DNA from: Acidobacteriota bacterium
Lineage (GTDB): Bacteria; Acidobacteriota; Terriglobia; Terriglobales; Acidobacteriaceae
Length of the DNA: 64,000 bases
Assembly: GCA_003225175.1 (NCBI GenBank)
Contig: QIBA01000033.1
Coordinates: 1-64,000 of the forward strand
Reading direction: 5' to 3'
The notes beneath the pieces were generated by a model. It saw only the letters and a list, made by a program, of their open reading frames with translations. It had not been told where the DNA came from and did not search any database. Positions 1 to 9,096 of this stretch are shown here, one piece after another. How positions within the stretch are numbered: the stretch's first letter is position 1; the number at the start of each line of letters is the position of its first letter. Made by a program: the position numbers and the translations under genes.

Positions 1-300
1 GACGTGCCTAGCCAGAGCGCATGGATGGATGGAACGGCGAACGGATATCCATCCTATGTGGTAAGTGACGGCGTCACCACGCACCACACGTATGGCTTCG
101 GGATCTACTCATTCTTCAATCAGGGAATCTACATCATCGAGGACGCCGCGATGACGGTGCCGGTTGCGAGCGGAGTGGCGGTCCACGATGCCGGAACCGT
201 CCTTTTGAATGGCAAGGGGGAGATCACCCACGTTGTGAATGACACAGGGAGCGCCGCGACCAAGCCTGGTGCTTTGAACCCGGTGACCGCTTATCCATAG
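1..300 (+). CDS. C-terminal end of a secreted or cell-surface protein (partial)
   Basis: The frame is open through the left edge of the window and ends in TAG, so this is the last 99 or so codons of a longer gene. The text is rich in Gly, Tyr, Thr and Asn and has no charged clusters. It contains the stretch YGFGIYSFFNQGIYI and later VLLNGKGEITHVVN, the style of an extracellular beta-rich domain. From memory it resembles the C-terminus of large secreted Acidobacteria proteins of the pectate-lyase or 'adenylyl cyclase'-labelled kind, but I cannot confirm this. The first possible start inside the window is a GTG at position 4, which I think is internal. The function is unknown. Confidence 0.6.
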   Translation, partial: DVPSQSAWMDGTANGYPSYVVSDGVTTHHTYGFGIYSFFNQGIYIIEDAAMTVPVASGVAVHDAGTVLLNGKGEITHVVNDTGSAATKPGALNPVTAYP

Positions 301-612
301 CCATCAGCACGGAGAATAACGAGGATTGAAGACCGGGAATCCACTTTTTTGGGAAACTGCGAGCGAAAGCCGAGGAAAGGTGCGTCACCCGGCCCGGTCT
401 CTGCTCTCCTGGGAAAAGTGCACACGGAGGAGCTTTATCAGGATCCCGGAGAGCAGGCCGAATCCCATAGCGGGAACGGGTTGGCTAAGCTTTCAGCTGT
501 TGGGTGCTGGCTGCTGGCTTCACGCAAACCAAAACGGCACTCGGGTAACTCTCACACCAACTGGCTGCCGCTGGTCTTCGGAGCGATGGCCCCTGCAGGC
601 GCTCAGTGGCAG
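301..612. other. Intergenic stretch without a convincing gene
   Basis: Two overlapping plus-strand frames exist here, but their proteins look like random translation (many Trp, Cys, Arg and Ser, no hydrophobic periodicity) and neither has a ribosome binding site. The only structure I see is a run of 'gctgctggctt'-type repeats at 488-524, listed separately. Confidence 0.5.
488..524. repeat. 'ggctgctggc'-type low-complexity repeat copy
   Basis: A short tract built from near-copies of agctttcagctg and ggtgctggctgctggctt. Similar tracts occur inside nrdJ at 49664-49696 and 50211-50245. The intergenic inverted repeats near 52.6, 53.3 and 57.1 kb share the cagctgtcagc flavour. Confidence 0.45.
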
Positions 613-1533
613 CTAGTACTTCTTACCTCTATTCATCAGCTTGGCCAGGTTGACTTCCAGATTGAAAGCTACCGAGTCGAGCGCTAAATGCACGCTGTGC
701 GTGTATCCGATTTGGAAATCGAAAATTTTGTCGGGGGAGTACTCAATCCAGGCGGAGCCGCCGTTGTCATGTGTGAGGGAGGCGTCGCCCGTGGTTTCGG
801 CGGCAAGTTCGTATGCTCGTCCATTCTTACCTGTGCCGGCCGTAGTCGTTGACTTCTTTGCGACAAGTTTGCTGAACATCTTCTGCTGTCCGGAGGGAAG
901 CACGTCGTAGAGGCTGCCGCCCACGCTAAAGTTGCCGCCCAGGTCGATCTTGCTGCCGCCGGTGAACTGGCTCACAAAGCCCAAGGTCGTGAACGGACGA
1001 TGGAAAGACTTTGTGTCGGTCAGGCCGTTCGACAGGCCGAGTTCGAGGAAAGGAGTTAGACGATCAAAGTCGTGCTCGAGGTGATTGTTCCACCCATAAT
1101 TTGGACGGCCGGTGCTTACGCCCTTCGTAGTGCTGCCCGTAGGAGCGGTTACCGTGAGCGTGGAGTTGTAATTCGCGGCATCGCCGGTCGTCTTGAACTT
1201 CATGTCCATGTAGATGTTGCCCAGGCTGTTTAACGAGCTGGAGGTGCCCTTGGTTGTCGTTGTGCCCGTGGTGGTCGTTGGCGTTGACGAAGAGACGAAC
1301 GACAAGGGCACGCCCATGTCTACGCCCCAGTGTTCGTTGAAGTTGTAGCCGACGTTCGATCCCAGATCGAGCACTCGCTCCTGGGAGTTGGCGCTGCCTT
1401 CGAAGTTCAGCGTGGAGGTCCACCCGGTTTCGTCGGCGTCCTTCTGGTTGGTGGGCGCGTTCTGCGCAAGTACGGATGTGGCTAAAAATGCTAGTAAAGA
1501 AACTGCTGCAAATCTGCGAATCACGATGGACAC
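613..1533 (-). CDS. Putative outer-membrane beta-barrel-like secreted protein
   Basis: 306 residues with a clear Sec signal peptide: basic MSIVIRR, a hydrophobic core to about residue 20, and cleavage near VLAQN. The mature part alternates polar and aromatic residues in short segments, for example LDLGSNVGYNF and FDFQIGYTHSVHLAL near the C-terminus. It also has Thr/Ser-rich loops, including one Thr-rich stretch around residues 85-95. This is the pattern of an outer-membrane barrel or porin-like protein. It is read away from the small basic protein at 1771, and 237 bases separate the two starts. I do not recognise a named family; a transporter-like barrel is the best guess. Confidence 0.7.
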   Translation of the reverse strand: MSIVIRRFAAVSLLAFLATSVLAQNAPTNQKDADETGWTSTLNFEGSANSQERVLDLGSNVGYNFNEHWGVDMGVPLSFVSSSTPTTTTGTTTTKGTSSSLNSLGNIYMDMKFKTTGDAANYNSTLTVTAPTGSTTKGVSTGRPNYGWNNHLEHDFDRLTPFLELGLSNGLTDTKSFHRPFTTLGFVSQFTGGSKIDLGGNFSVGGSLYDVLPSGQQKMFSKLVAKKSTTTAGTGKNGRAYELAAETTGDASLTHDNGGSAWIEYSPDKIFDFQIGYTHSVHLALDSVAFNLEVNLAKLMNRGKKY

Positions 1534-1770
1534 ACTCCCGGCTTTGGTTTTGTTGCTTGCTGTTTTGCAGAGAGAGTATTAAAGACAACCTTGCCAGGCG
1601 TCGAGGGTACCGGAGTGATATGTACGTTTGGACGAATTCGATTGTTTTGCCGGAAGGGCCGCCCGACCCAGATACGCACACTACTTCAGTAACTTTGATC
1701 GTACCCACATCCAATACACACTCACCTTGTGGATGCTATCGACTGGAGACCGAAACAAAAGGAGTTCGCA

Positions 1771-2019
1771 ATGAAGAAAATCTCGCTTATTTTCACGACC
1801 GCTGTTTTCGTCGGTGTGATGAGCTTGCAAGCATACGGGCAAGGACACTCTGGGACGCGCTCTAACCGTGGCGCTCAGCTTCACGGCCAAGATCGGGCGA
1901 ATGAAGTCCACTCTCTAAACGCCGCCAAAAAGAAAGGCAAGAAAGGCAAGAAAAGCCACAAATTTGGCTTTCACCACAACGATAAGGATAAAGGCAAGGG
2001 GAAAGGCGACAACAGGTAA
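1771..2019 (+). CDS. Small secreted Lys/His-rich basic protein
   Basis: 82 residues, starting at the ATG preceded by a strong Shine-Dalgarno (aaaaggag, six bases upstream); an in-frame upstream start would lack one. MKKISLIFTTAVFVGVMSLQAYG is a signal peptide. The mature peptide is extremely basic, with KKKGKKGKK and a KDKGKGKGD tail plus several His. It is followed by a good rho-independent terminator, so it is probably a single-gene transcript. Short basic exported proteins of this sort are common in Acidobacteria but their role is unknown; binding of anionic surface polymers or nucleic acid would be speculation. Confidence 0.7.
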   Translation: MKKISLIFTTAVFVGVMSLQAYGQGHSGTRSNRGAQLHGQDRANEVHSLNAAKKKGKKGKKSHKFGFHHNDKDKGKGKGDNR

Positions 2020-2054
2020 CGCTGAATCCACGCTTCTCACCAGTATCTTGTCTG

Positions 2055-2092
2055 AAACCGCTGAGCCTTGCCGCTCAGCGGTTTTCTTTGTT
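2055..2092 (+). terminator. Rho-independent terminator
   Basis: A perfect 10-bp stem (aaccgctgag / ctcagcggtt) with an 8-base loop is followed by ttctttgttt. It lies 36 bases after the small basic protein gene. Confidence 0.8.
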
Positions 2093-2241
2093 TGAGAGCA
2101 CGGGAGAGCACGGGGGCATCCAGGAGGTTCCCATTCTGGTCCTAGAAGATCAGGAGAAGCTGCTGAAGTGGAGGACAGCAGACGGAACCTTTTACTCTCA
2201 TGGCCTCGTGAGGCGAAAGTTTCTGCTGTCCCCGTTTGATT

Positions 2242-2496
2242 TCAGTCTTTAATTGACGGCGGACTTCCACCTGTACGACGCTCACCTAGTCGCCTTCCTG
2301 CAGACTCCGCTATCACCCCGAGCCCCACAGATGCCGCTGCGAGAACTAGACCGTCGATCTCGGCGAGTAGCCGATCTACCTTCGCAAACTCGCTGATGGC
2401 TCTTCCACCCCAAAAGAAAGCGATCCCCGCAATCCCAAATAGACCCCGAGCAATTCCTCGAAGTAGAGAACTCGCAAACTTATTTGATTGAGGCAC
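2242..2496 (-). CDS. Hypothetical small membrane protein
   Basis: 84 residues. Residues 12-30 (LLRGIARGLFGIAGIAFFWGG) and 48-63 (DGLVLAAASVGLGVIAES) could be two membrane helices separated by a charged helix (EFAKVDRLLAEID), with a basic tail. There is no competing frame over this stretch and the composition is protein-like. I do not recognise the family and the start is not backed by a clear ribosome binding site, so the gene is likely but not certain. Confidence 0.45.
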   Translation of the reverse strand: MPQSNKFASSLLRGIARGLFGIAGIAFFWGGRAISEFAKVDRLLAEIDGLVLAAASVGLGVIAESAGRRLGERRTGGSPPSIKD

Positions 2497-2537
2497 TCGG
2501 CGAATTATGACATCAATAGCTTGGCCCCATACGTCGT

Positions 2538-3404
2538 CTAGTCGTCGTCGTGCTCAGGCTCCGTGTGCTGGGCTTCTGAGACATGGCAGCGACGCTCGCT
2601 GTGAATTCGCATCTCGCGGCTGTTTTCCAGGTCTTCGAAGTTGCCGCTGAAGTAGCTGCTGCTCCAGTAGGCTTTCTTCGCGATCTGTGCTGCAACTGTC
2701 TTCGCCATCTGAAGGTTGTCGGCAAAGACCACGACGCGTGCTCCCTTGTCGAGGAGAGGCAGCCGTCCGTCAGTGTTGGCTGCATCGGCTTCGTCCTTCT
2801 GAACGTTCACTGCGCAAGCGACCGTGTCGGCGCGGAAGGCTTCGGGTGCACGCGCATCGACGAAGACAGCCGTGAAGTCGCGATTGAAGATGTAAGCAAA
2901 GCCGTCCAGATCGGTTTGCACCGTGTTGCCCAGGGCGCGCCATACCGGCAGGCCGAGTTGATAGCGCAAAACGTTGGTGAATCCATAATTATCGTGTAGC
3001 GCTTTTGCCACTCTCTTGCTCTTGCCGCAAGAGGGTCCGTTGCAGGTGAGGACCAACGGTGCGTCAGCTGGATATCGGGCGGCGATCTCTCCAGATTCAT
3101 GCTGCACGTTGTTGGGATCAGCGGTCGAGTCTGGAGGTATGTTGATGGCGCCGGGAATGTGCGAAATCGCATACTCCTGGGGAAAGCGGACGTCGAGAAC
3201 CGGAGGCGTGCGCTGCGCCAGAAAGTCCACCAGCTGAGCCGTGGTGATTTCCATCCCCGGCTGGTTGGCCTCGAGCAGGCTGGTGTGAGCGATATCTGGA
3301 ATGGGACACTGCGCCTGAACGGGACTGAGCACAATAAAGAAGATAGCCAGCACGGCAGCGAAGATCGGGACATAGCGGGCGGATTGCTTCGGAATAGAAT
3401 TCAT
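2538..3404 (-). CDS. Secreted tandem rhodanese-domain protein
   Basis: 288 residues. An N-terminal signal or anchor (residues 10-32) is followed by a rhodanese domain at about 52-150 with LDVRFPQEYAISHIPGAINIP and the active-site loop CNGPSCGKS (Cys121). The CxxxxC form of the loop resembles periplasmic rhodaneses that handle sulfur or redox groups. A second rhodanese-like repeat at about 160-250 keeps FVDARAPEAF but has VVFADNLQMAK where the catalytic Cys loop should be, so it is probably inactive. The tail is acidic and His-containing. A periplasmic sulfurtransferase or redox role is inferred from the family. It is transcribed away from the regulator at 3556. Confidence 0.82.
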   Translation of the reverse strand: MNSIPKQSARYVPIFAAVLAIFFIVLSPVQAQCPIPDIAHTSLLEANQPGMEITTAQLVDFLAQRTPPVLDVRFPQEYAISHIPGAINIPPDSTADPNNVQHESGEIAARYPADAPLVLTCNGPSCGKSKRVAKALHDNYGFTNVLRYQLGLPVWRALGNTVQTDLDGFAYIFNRDFTAVFVDARAPEAFRADTVACAVNVQKDEADAANTDGRLPLLDKGARVVVFADNLQMAKTVAAQIAKKAYWSSSYFSGNFEDLENSREMRIHSERRCHVSEAQHTEPEHDDD

Positions 3405-3555
3405 ATTTCCTCCTCTGGAAGCTGCAGGTTTGCGCTGCGGCCGAGCTGTGGCAATGTTTCGGGTGTGATTTGCCAGTGATTACGAAGTGAAGATGTAAGC
3501 AGCAGGAAGGAAAAGCTTTTTGGGGTAGAATCAGACCTCTCCCCGAGGCCCTTCG

Positions 3556-5475
3556 ATGCGTCCGGCGACGCAAATTCCGACTGTAATCCGGTTTGAGGAC
3601 TACGAGCTAGATCTCTCTACCGAAGAGCTGCGCAAGAACGGCTTTTCTCTCAAGCTGCAGCCGCAGCCATTCAAAATTCTCGCCTATCTCGCGATGCACC
3701 CGGGTGCGCTGGTCACGCGGCAGGAGCTCCGCGATCATGTCTGGACGGGCGATACCTTCGTAGATTTTGATCTCGCCATCAATCAGGCAATTAAGCAGAT
3801 TCGCGCGGTCCTCAACGACGATGCCGAGCGACCGCGGATTATCGCCACTCTGCCGCGACGAGGCTACAGGTTCATCGCCAAGGCTGAGGCGACCACTGCG
3901 CCTGAGATCAGCTCACGGCCGCCTCTGCGGGACGTGCCCCAAACCGCAGAGCCGCTGCCAAAATCTATTGACGCCCCACTGCGAAGGCGCCACTGGATCA
4001 CTTTGGCAGTAGCGATCGTTGCGACTGCACTGTTGCTCGCCGCTTTGATTGGCTATCGCCTAGCGAGAAGCAGCCGGCAAGCGGGACAGGTTCGGCTGGT
4101 TGTCCTGCCATTCGAGAATCTCACAGGCGATCCCGGCCAGGAGTATTTCGCCGATGGCATGACCGAGGAGATGATCGCGCAGCTTGGGGCGATGGACCCA
4201 AATCGGCTCGGAGTGATCGCCCGCACCTCAGCCGTGAAGTACAAGAACAGCGGCAAAGGCATCGACCAGATTGGGCAGGAACTTGGAGTGGATTACGTAC
4301 TCGAAGGCAGCGTGCGCGAGGCAGCTTCGCGGGCGCGCATCACGGCGCAGTTGATTCGAGTGAGCGACCAGATGCATGTATGGTCTGAGAGCTTCGACCG
4401 CGACTTCAAAGACATCGTTGCCCTGCAAGCCGACGTTGCCCAGGCGATCGCCTCCCGCATCGACGTAGGCCTGCGACCGCCTCAGGTTCAGACCGCACAG
4501 TCGGGGCAAACAAACTGGGAGGCATATTCGGCGTATCTGAAAGGACGCCATTTCCTGCTGGACAACAAAAGCAACGCGACCATCGCTCTGGCCGTGCAGT
4601 ATTTCCAGCGGGCGATCGCACTCGATACAAACTTCGCACTCGGCTATTCCGGATTAGCCGACGCTTATGCCGAACAGGCCGATGCGGACTTGGATCCGGC
4701 AAAAGCATTTGCATTATCCAAGCAGGCTACGGTGCGCGCTCTGAGCATCAGTCCAAATCTCGCCGAGGCGCATGTCTCGCTCGCGAACGAGCTTTTTTAC
4801 GGCGAGTGGAAGTGGACAGAGGCGGAGAGCCAATACAAGCGCGCGCTCGAACTGAAACCAACCTACGAAGAGGCGCACCACTCCTACTCGCATTACCTCA
4901 CGCTAGCCGGTCGCCATCAGGAGGCGCTGCAGGAGTCGCGAAGGCTGCTGGAGCTGGACCCGCTGTCCTCGCACATGAATTCCCATATGGGACTGGCGTT
5001 GCTGCGGGCCGGGCGCTTCGACGAAGCATTAGCGCAGTTCAAGAAGACGATTGCGTTGGATCCCAACTATGTGCGCGTGTACCAGCACATGGGCTACGCC
5101 TACGAATGGCACAGAATGTTGCCGGAAGCGATCGCCGCCTACCGTAAAGGCGTAAGCCTGGCAGGCGAGACGCTGGAGGTCCAGGCAGATCTTGCCCGCG
5201 CCCTGATCGAAGGCGGCGAGCGCGAGCAAGGTACACGGATCTTGCGCCATCTCGAGGCGGAGAGTGCAAGTCGTTATATTTCGCCCGTAGATTTGGCGGG
5301 CATCTACACCGCCCTCGGAGATCGCGATCGAGCACTCACGCTGCTCGAAACCGCCTTGCAGCAGCGCAACGCAGCTCTGCTGTATCTTCCCCAGCGTATC
5401 GAGTTCGAGTCGCTGCACGACGAACCACGCTTTGCCCGCCTCCTTCGCGAGGTGGGCGCTCCGGCAGGCCCTTAG
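3556..5475 (+). CDS. CadC/ToxR-like winged-helix regulator with TolB-like and TPR domains
   Basis: 639 residues. Residues 12-108 form an OmpR-type winged helix (FEDYELDLSTEELRKNG; later RPRIIATLPRRGYRFIA, the typical C-terminal hairpin). There is a single membrane helix at about 149-170 (WITLAVAIVATALLLAALIG). A TolB-N/FlgO-like domain follows at about 180-300 with VVLPFENLTGDPGQEYFADG, then TPR repeats to the C-terminus (ALDPNYVRVYQHMGYAY and similar). The architecture is that of one-component membrane-bound transcription factors abundant in Acidobacteria: DNA binding inside, sensing outside. The ligand and targets are unknown. The gene is monocistronic and convergent with the histidine kinase gene. 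Confidence 0.88.
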   Translation: MRPATQIPTVIRFEDYELDLSTEELRKNGFSLKLQPQPFKILAYLAMHPGALVTRQELRDHVWTGDTFVDFDLAINQAIKQIRAVLNDDAERPRIIATLPRRGYRFIAKAEATTAPEISSRPPLRDVPQTAEPLPKSIDAPLRRRHWITLAVAIVATALLLAALIGYRLARSSRQAGQVRLVVLPFENLTGDPGQEYFADGMTEEMIAQLGAMDPNRLGVIARTSAVKYKNSGKGIDQIGQELGVDYVLEGSVREAASRARITAQLIRVSDQMHVWSESFDRDFKDIVALQADVAQAIASRIDVGLRPPQVQTAQSGQTNWEAYSAYLKGRHFLLDNKSNATIALAVQYFQRAIALDTNFALGYSGLADAYAEQADADLDPAKAFALSKQATVRALSISPNLAEAHVSLANELFYGEWKWTEAESQYKRALELKPTYEEAHHSYSHYLTLAGRHQEALQESRRLLELDPLSSHMNSHMGLALLRAGRFDEALAQFKKTIALDPNYVRVYQHMGYAYEWHRMLPEAIAAYRKGVSLAGETLEVQADLARALIEGGEREQGTRILRHLEAESASRYISPVDLAGIYTALGDRDRALTLLETALQQRNAALLYLPQRIEFESLHDEPRFARLLREVGAPAGP

Positions 5476-5680
5476 CGGGACAGGTGAGAAAGGATCTTGA
5501 TACCTAAATAAGACGGCAGCACCCGGCCCACTTTTTCCCATTTTGGTTTTTGCAGCGGGAGGCTCCACTCATCGCGGTGTTCGATGAGTGGGTTATCCAG
5601 AACGTCTCGTCTATAATGCGCCGCGTGCCGCGCGATCTGATCCGAATCTACGGTTTTCAGGTCTGAATCCAACTGCTTCC

Positions 5681-7531
5681 TCACGCCGTTTGTCGTTCTT
5701 CCTCGACTGTTGCTGAAGACAGCGCGGATTTCGCCGGAATAAATACTGAAAATACGGTTCTGCAATTTGGTCCTGGCCAGCCTCCGCTGTGAACCGAAAT
5801 CGATCCGCCGTGGCTCTGGATAATGTCTTTCGAGAGCCACAATCCGAGTCCGGTGCCAGTTTCTGTCTTGGTTGTGTATAACGGCTCGAAAATTTTGCTT
5901 TTGTCTACCGGGTGGATACCGGAACCCGAATCGGCAACCGTGATACGAACGCCCCGAACACCTGGATTTCGCCAATCTTGTGAATTCCTGATACGGATCG
6001 TGATTCGGCCCCGATTGCCAACCGCATCAATCGCGTTGGCGATAAGATTTGAGAACACTTTCCGAATCTCACCGGGGAATGCGGATACTTCATTGTGCGT
6101 CTGGTAGTCCCGTTTCAGGTCTATTAGTCTAGATTGCAGTCTGTGCGCGTATAGGGCGAGCACTTCATCCATAACCTCTGCAGGAAGCACAGGAACAGCA
6201 GAGGCGGTGTCGCGGTAAAAGCCCAACGTGCGCCGTGTCATGTCTGCCATGCGAGCCAGTTCCTGATCGACTACGTCGAGTTGTCTTTGGGTTTTTTCGT
6301 CAAGAGACTTGTTCTTGCGAATGAGATAGACAAGGTTCGTCACCGCTTCAAGCGGATTATTGAGTTCGTGGGCAATGGTTGCTCCCAAGCGTCCGATGGC
6401 GGCCATCTTCTCCGAGCGCCGGAGAATCTCCTCGTTGCGTTTGCGTTCTGTGATATCCATGACAATGCCGAGACAATGGGACTTGCCAGTCTCGTCGTGA
6501 TACAACTCCCCACGTTCACTCAGCCACACGACTTGCCCATCAGGTCTGAGCAGCCGGAGTTCGATGTCCGCGCTGCCCTCACGAAGCAGCCGCTCGATTG
6601 CCGCGTCAACTTTCGGTTTGTCTTCCGGGTGAATTACCTTCCTCCAGCTCTCAAATTTTCCATCCGGCGCAAGCTCACGCAATGCGGGTAACTGGGCGAA
6701 CCAGGTTACCCCACCGGTTTCCACATCCCAGTCGAACGCTGTGACGTTCGCCATAGCGTGCGCGGCACGAAATCGCTCCTCGCTCGACCGCAGTGCGGCC
6801 TCGGCACGTTTGCCCTCGGTGAAGTCGCGAGCAACAGTCGCCGCTTCGACAATAGTTCCTTGCTCGTCGAATATAGGAGAAATCGAGAGTGAGATATGAA
6901 GGCGTCTTCCGTCTTTGGTTACGCGTTCTGTATCGAAATGCCCAATTCTCTCTCCGCGCCTGAGTCGTTGCAGAATCTCATCGACTTCGGTCGCCTTCTC
7001 TGGCGGAGCTAGCAGTGCAACGTTCTTGCCGATTATTTCCCCCGGCGTATATCCAAAAAGCTGCTCCGCCGCTCGGTTCCAAGTGAGGACAATTCCATCG
7101 AGACTCTTGTTGTAAATCGCATCGTCCGAAGACTCTACAACAGCCGCAAACTGTTTTGTACGCTCATCGGCGATCTTCTGCGCCTTGGATTTCTGTTTGG
7201 CGATACTGCTGATGACGAGCGCCACAAGTGCGAAAAAGAGAAGGCGTAGGAGATCATTACCCCGATATGCAAACGCGTATTGCGGCGGTAGCAGGAAAAA
7301 GTCCACAACCGCAGCCGAGAGAATTGTCGCGAACAGCGCGGCGCCAAAACCACATATCCGCGCGCTGAGCGCCACCGCCGCAAAGAAGAATATAAAAGGC
7401 AGCGACTTTGCCGGCCCCAGCGAATTCAACACCAGCGCAGCAAGAACAAACAGTGCTGCTGCCCCATATCGGACAAACCAGTGCGACGATCCCAAGTCGG
7501 CTTTCAAGTTTGAGTCGAGAGGTACGCGCAT
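5681..7531 (-). CDS. Membrane PAS-domain sensor histidine kinase
   Basis: 616 residues. Residues 20-110 hold four hydrophobic segments of the DUF4118/KdpD-like membrane module. Two PAS/PAC domains follow (about 123-240 and 250-362, ending in ITERKRNEE), then HisKA with phospho-acceptor His388 in ATIAHELNNPLEAV. The HATPase domain has an N-box around Asn495-Asn499, G1 DSGSGI (534-539) and G2 TGTGLGLW (558-565). All catalytic motifs are intact. The receiver gene at 7539 lies only 7 bases upstream on the same strand, so the two form a two-component operon. The second PAS has the ERGELYHDETGK pattern of PAS_3. The signal is unknown. Confidence 0.92.
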   Translation of the reverse strand: MRVPLDSNLKADLGSSHWFVRYGAAALFVLAALVLNSLGPAKSLPFIFFFAAVALSARICGFGAALFATILSAAVVDFFLLPPQYAFAYRGNDLLRLLFFALVALVISSIAKQKSKAQKIADERTKQFAAVVESSDDAIYNKSLDGIVLTWNRAAEQLFGYTPGEIIGKNVALLAPPEKATEVDEILQRLRRGERIGHFDTERVTKDGRRLHISLSISPIFDEQGTIVEAATVARDFTEGKRAEAALRSSEERFRAAHAMANVTAFDWDVETGGVTWFAQLPALRELAPDGKFESWRKVIHPEDKPKVDAAIERLLREGSADIELRLLRPDGQVVWLSERGELYHDETGKSHCLGIVMDITERKRNEEILRRSEKMAAIGRLGATIAHELNNPLEAVTNLVYLIRKNKSLDEKTQRQLDVVDQELARMADMTRRTLGFYRDTASAVPVLPAEVMDEVLALYAHRLQSRLIDLKRDYQTHNEVSAFPGEIRKVFSNLIANAIDAVGNRGRITIRIRNSQDWRNPGVRGVRITVADSGSGIHPVDKSKIFEPLYTTKTETGTGLGLWLSKDIIQSHGGSISVHSGGWPGPNCRTVFSVFIPAKSALSSATVEEERQTA

Positions 7532-7538
7532 TCTGGCT

Positions 7539-8027
7539 TCAGGTTCGGTTCCGCTTCAGTCGTTCCAACAGGAGATCGGGATGGATTGGTTTGGCCCACA
7601 GCTCAAATGCATATCCCTCGTGGCTCGCCTCCCTCATTAAGTCGCGTGCCTGGGCTTGGCCTGAGAGCAATATGATCCGCGTTTTCGGGTATCGAGAACG
7701 AATTGATTTTGCCAACTCGATTCCGTTTATTCCGGGCATTACAACATCGGTAATTAGGATGTCGGGAGCGCGGTCTTGTGCCTGATCCAAAGCGCGTTCG
7801 CCGTCATGCACCGCGATTGCGTCAAAATCGCCGCTGTCGTTGAGGATCTCGGCGAGGGTGTCGGCGATCAGACTCTCGTCATCAACCACAAGGACAGTTC
7901 GTCTGAGACGCTGTTCTGCAGGACCTGTGCTCCTGGCTGGAAATTCGTTTTTGGGAAATCCCTGTTGCTGCGGAAGTACCAAGATTATGCTCATGCGCGC
8001 TTGTCTTCTCGCAATTGCGAGCCCCAT
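7539..8027 (-). CDS. Single-domain response regulator
   Basis: 162 residues counted from the first ATG; the real start may be the second Met (7994). Apart from a 40-residue N-terminal extension it is a plain receiver: acidic pair DD49-50 in VLVVDDES, phospho-acceptor Asp94 in DILITDVVMPG, conserved Ser in ILLSGQ and Lys in LWAKPIHPD. It has no output domain. It is co-transcribed with and immediately upstream of the histidine kinase, which is its probable partner. It could act as a phospho-relay or by protein interaction. Confidence 0.88.
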   Translation of the reverse strand: MGLAIARRQARMSIILVLPQQQGFPKNEFPARSTGPAEQRLRRTVLVVDDESLIADTLAEILNDSGDFDAIAVHDGERALDQAQDRAPDILITDVVMPGINGIELAKSIRSRYPKTRIILLSGQAQARDLMREASHEGYAFELWAKPIHPDLLLERLKRNRT

Positions 8028-8237
8028 TCACGAACCATCTACTCCGAGCCCAACCATTGGCCTATCTACCTGAGATGCTGTCTATTGGCAACACGTTAGC
8101 CAACTCTGCACTCGAACCCGGCAACTAAGGTATGGGATTCATTTCAAAAATGGAGTCTCACTTCTCCACGCGAAAAATGCTGTCGGAACGCATTAACCGC
8201 GAAAGACTACTCCGCAGACGCGCCCTTTCGAACCCAT

Positions 8238-9071
8238 ATGCAAGAACGTAAGACCCGGATTCTTTTCGCTGATGACGAACCTGGCATTCGAATGACATTG
8301 CCGCTCATTCTGGAGCAGGAAGGTTTCGAAGTGTCAGTGGCAGCTACGGTTGCCGAAGCGCTGGCCTACATCAACCGAGATTCATTCGATGTGTTATTGG
8401 CAGACCTAAACATAGGCGAGAAGGGAGACGGATTCACCTTGATCAGTGCCATGCGCCGCGTTCAGCCGAGCGCGGTCACACTGATTCTCACCGGGTATCC
8501 CGATTTCGCAACAGCACTGGAAGCCATACGAAACCAGGTTGACGACTATCTGACAAAACCGACTAACGTGAAGCAGCTCGTCGAGACGATTAAGGAAAAA
8601 TCCAAACAACCCCGGCACGTTATCCCTCTACAGGTTAAGCGCGTCTCAACCATCTTGCGTGAGAGCATCGATGAGATCACGGATGAATGGCTCAGGGAAA
8701 CAAGCCAGAACACAATGCTTTCTTCCGTTAGCCTCAGCCAGAAGGAGCGACTCGATCACATTCGTTTGATCATCGAAGAGCTTGCGAAACGAATCGAGGC
8801 TGGACCAAACGTGATTGCTGACAACGCGAAAAAAGGCGCTACAAGACACGGTCAGGAGCGCTATGAACAGGGCTATACCGTGCGGCGTATCGCGATCGAA
8901 GCGCGACTCCTGCACGTTGTCATCTCGCGCGTCCTGCACAAGCATCTTCTCGCCGTTGACATGAGCACCTGCATCTCCGACATGATGCTGATGGGCGAGG
9001 GCCTCCACGAAGAATTCGAGGAGTCGATCCGCGCTTTTGAAGAGCAATCAGGCTATGGCAAGACGGCGTGA
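8238..9071 (+). CDS. Response regulator fused to an RsbRD-N-like domain
   Basis: 277 residues. Residues 7-125 are a receiver domain (ILFADDEPG; phospho-acceptor Asp56 in DVLLADLNIG; Thr in LILTGYP; Lys in YLTKPTNV). The second half (about 135-270) is all-helical with STILRESIDEITDEWLRET and later GYTVRRIAIEARLLHVVISRVL. It looks like the sensory RsbRD N-terminal domain found in RsbR-type stressosome proteins and in some kinases. Receiver plus this domain, with no DNA-binding or enzymatic part, is unusual. It is transcribed divergently from the kinase/receiver pair and is followed by a frameshifted receiver gene. Confidence 0.82.
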   Translation: MQERKTRILFADDEPGIRMTLPLILEQEGFEVSVAATVAEALAYINRDSFDVLLADLNIGEKGDGFTLISAMRRVQPSAVTLILTGYPDFATALEAIRNQVDDYLTKPTNVKQLVETIKEKSKQPRHVIPLQVKRVSTILRESIDEITDEWLRETSQNTMLSSVSLSQKERLDHIRLIIEELAKRIEAGPNVIADNAKKGATRHGQERYEQGYTVRRIAIEARLLHVVISRVLHKHLLAVDMSTCISDMMLMGEGLHEEFEESIRAFEEQSGYGKTA

Positions 9072-9096
9072 TAGAAACTGGCCATATAGAAAGTTG

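Noticed and set aside
326-687. Two overlapping plus-strand frames
   Set aside because: Random-looking composition, no start signals, and mutually overlapping; part of the tract is a low-complexity repeat.
1064-1714. 216-codon minus-strand frame overlapping the beta-barrel gene
   Set aside because: Out-of-frame shadow of the 613-1533 gene, rich in Arg/His/Gln with no plausible fold.
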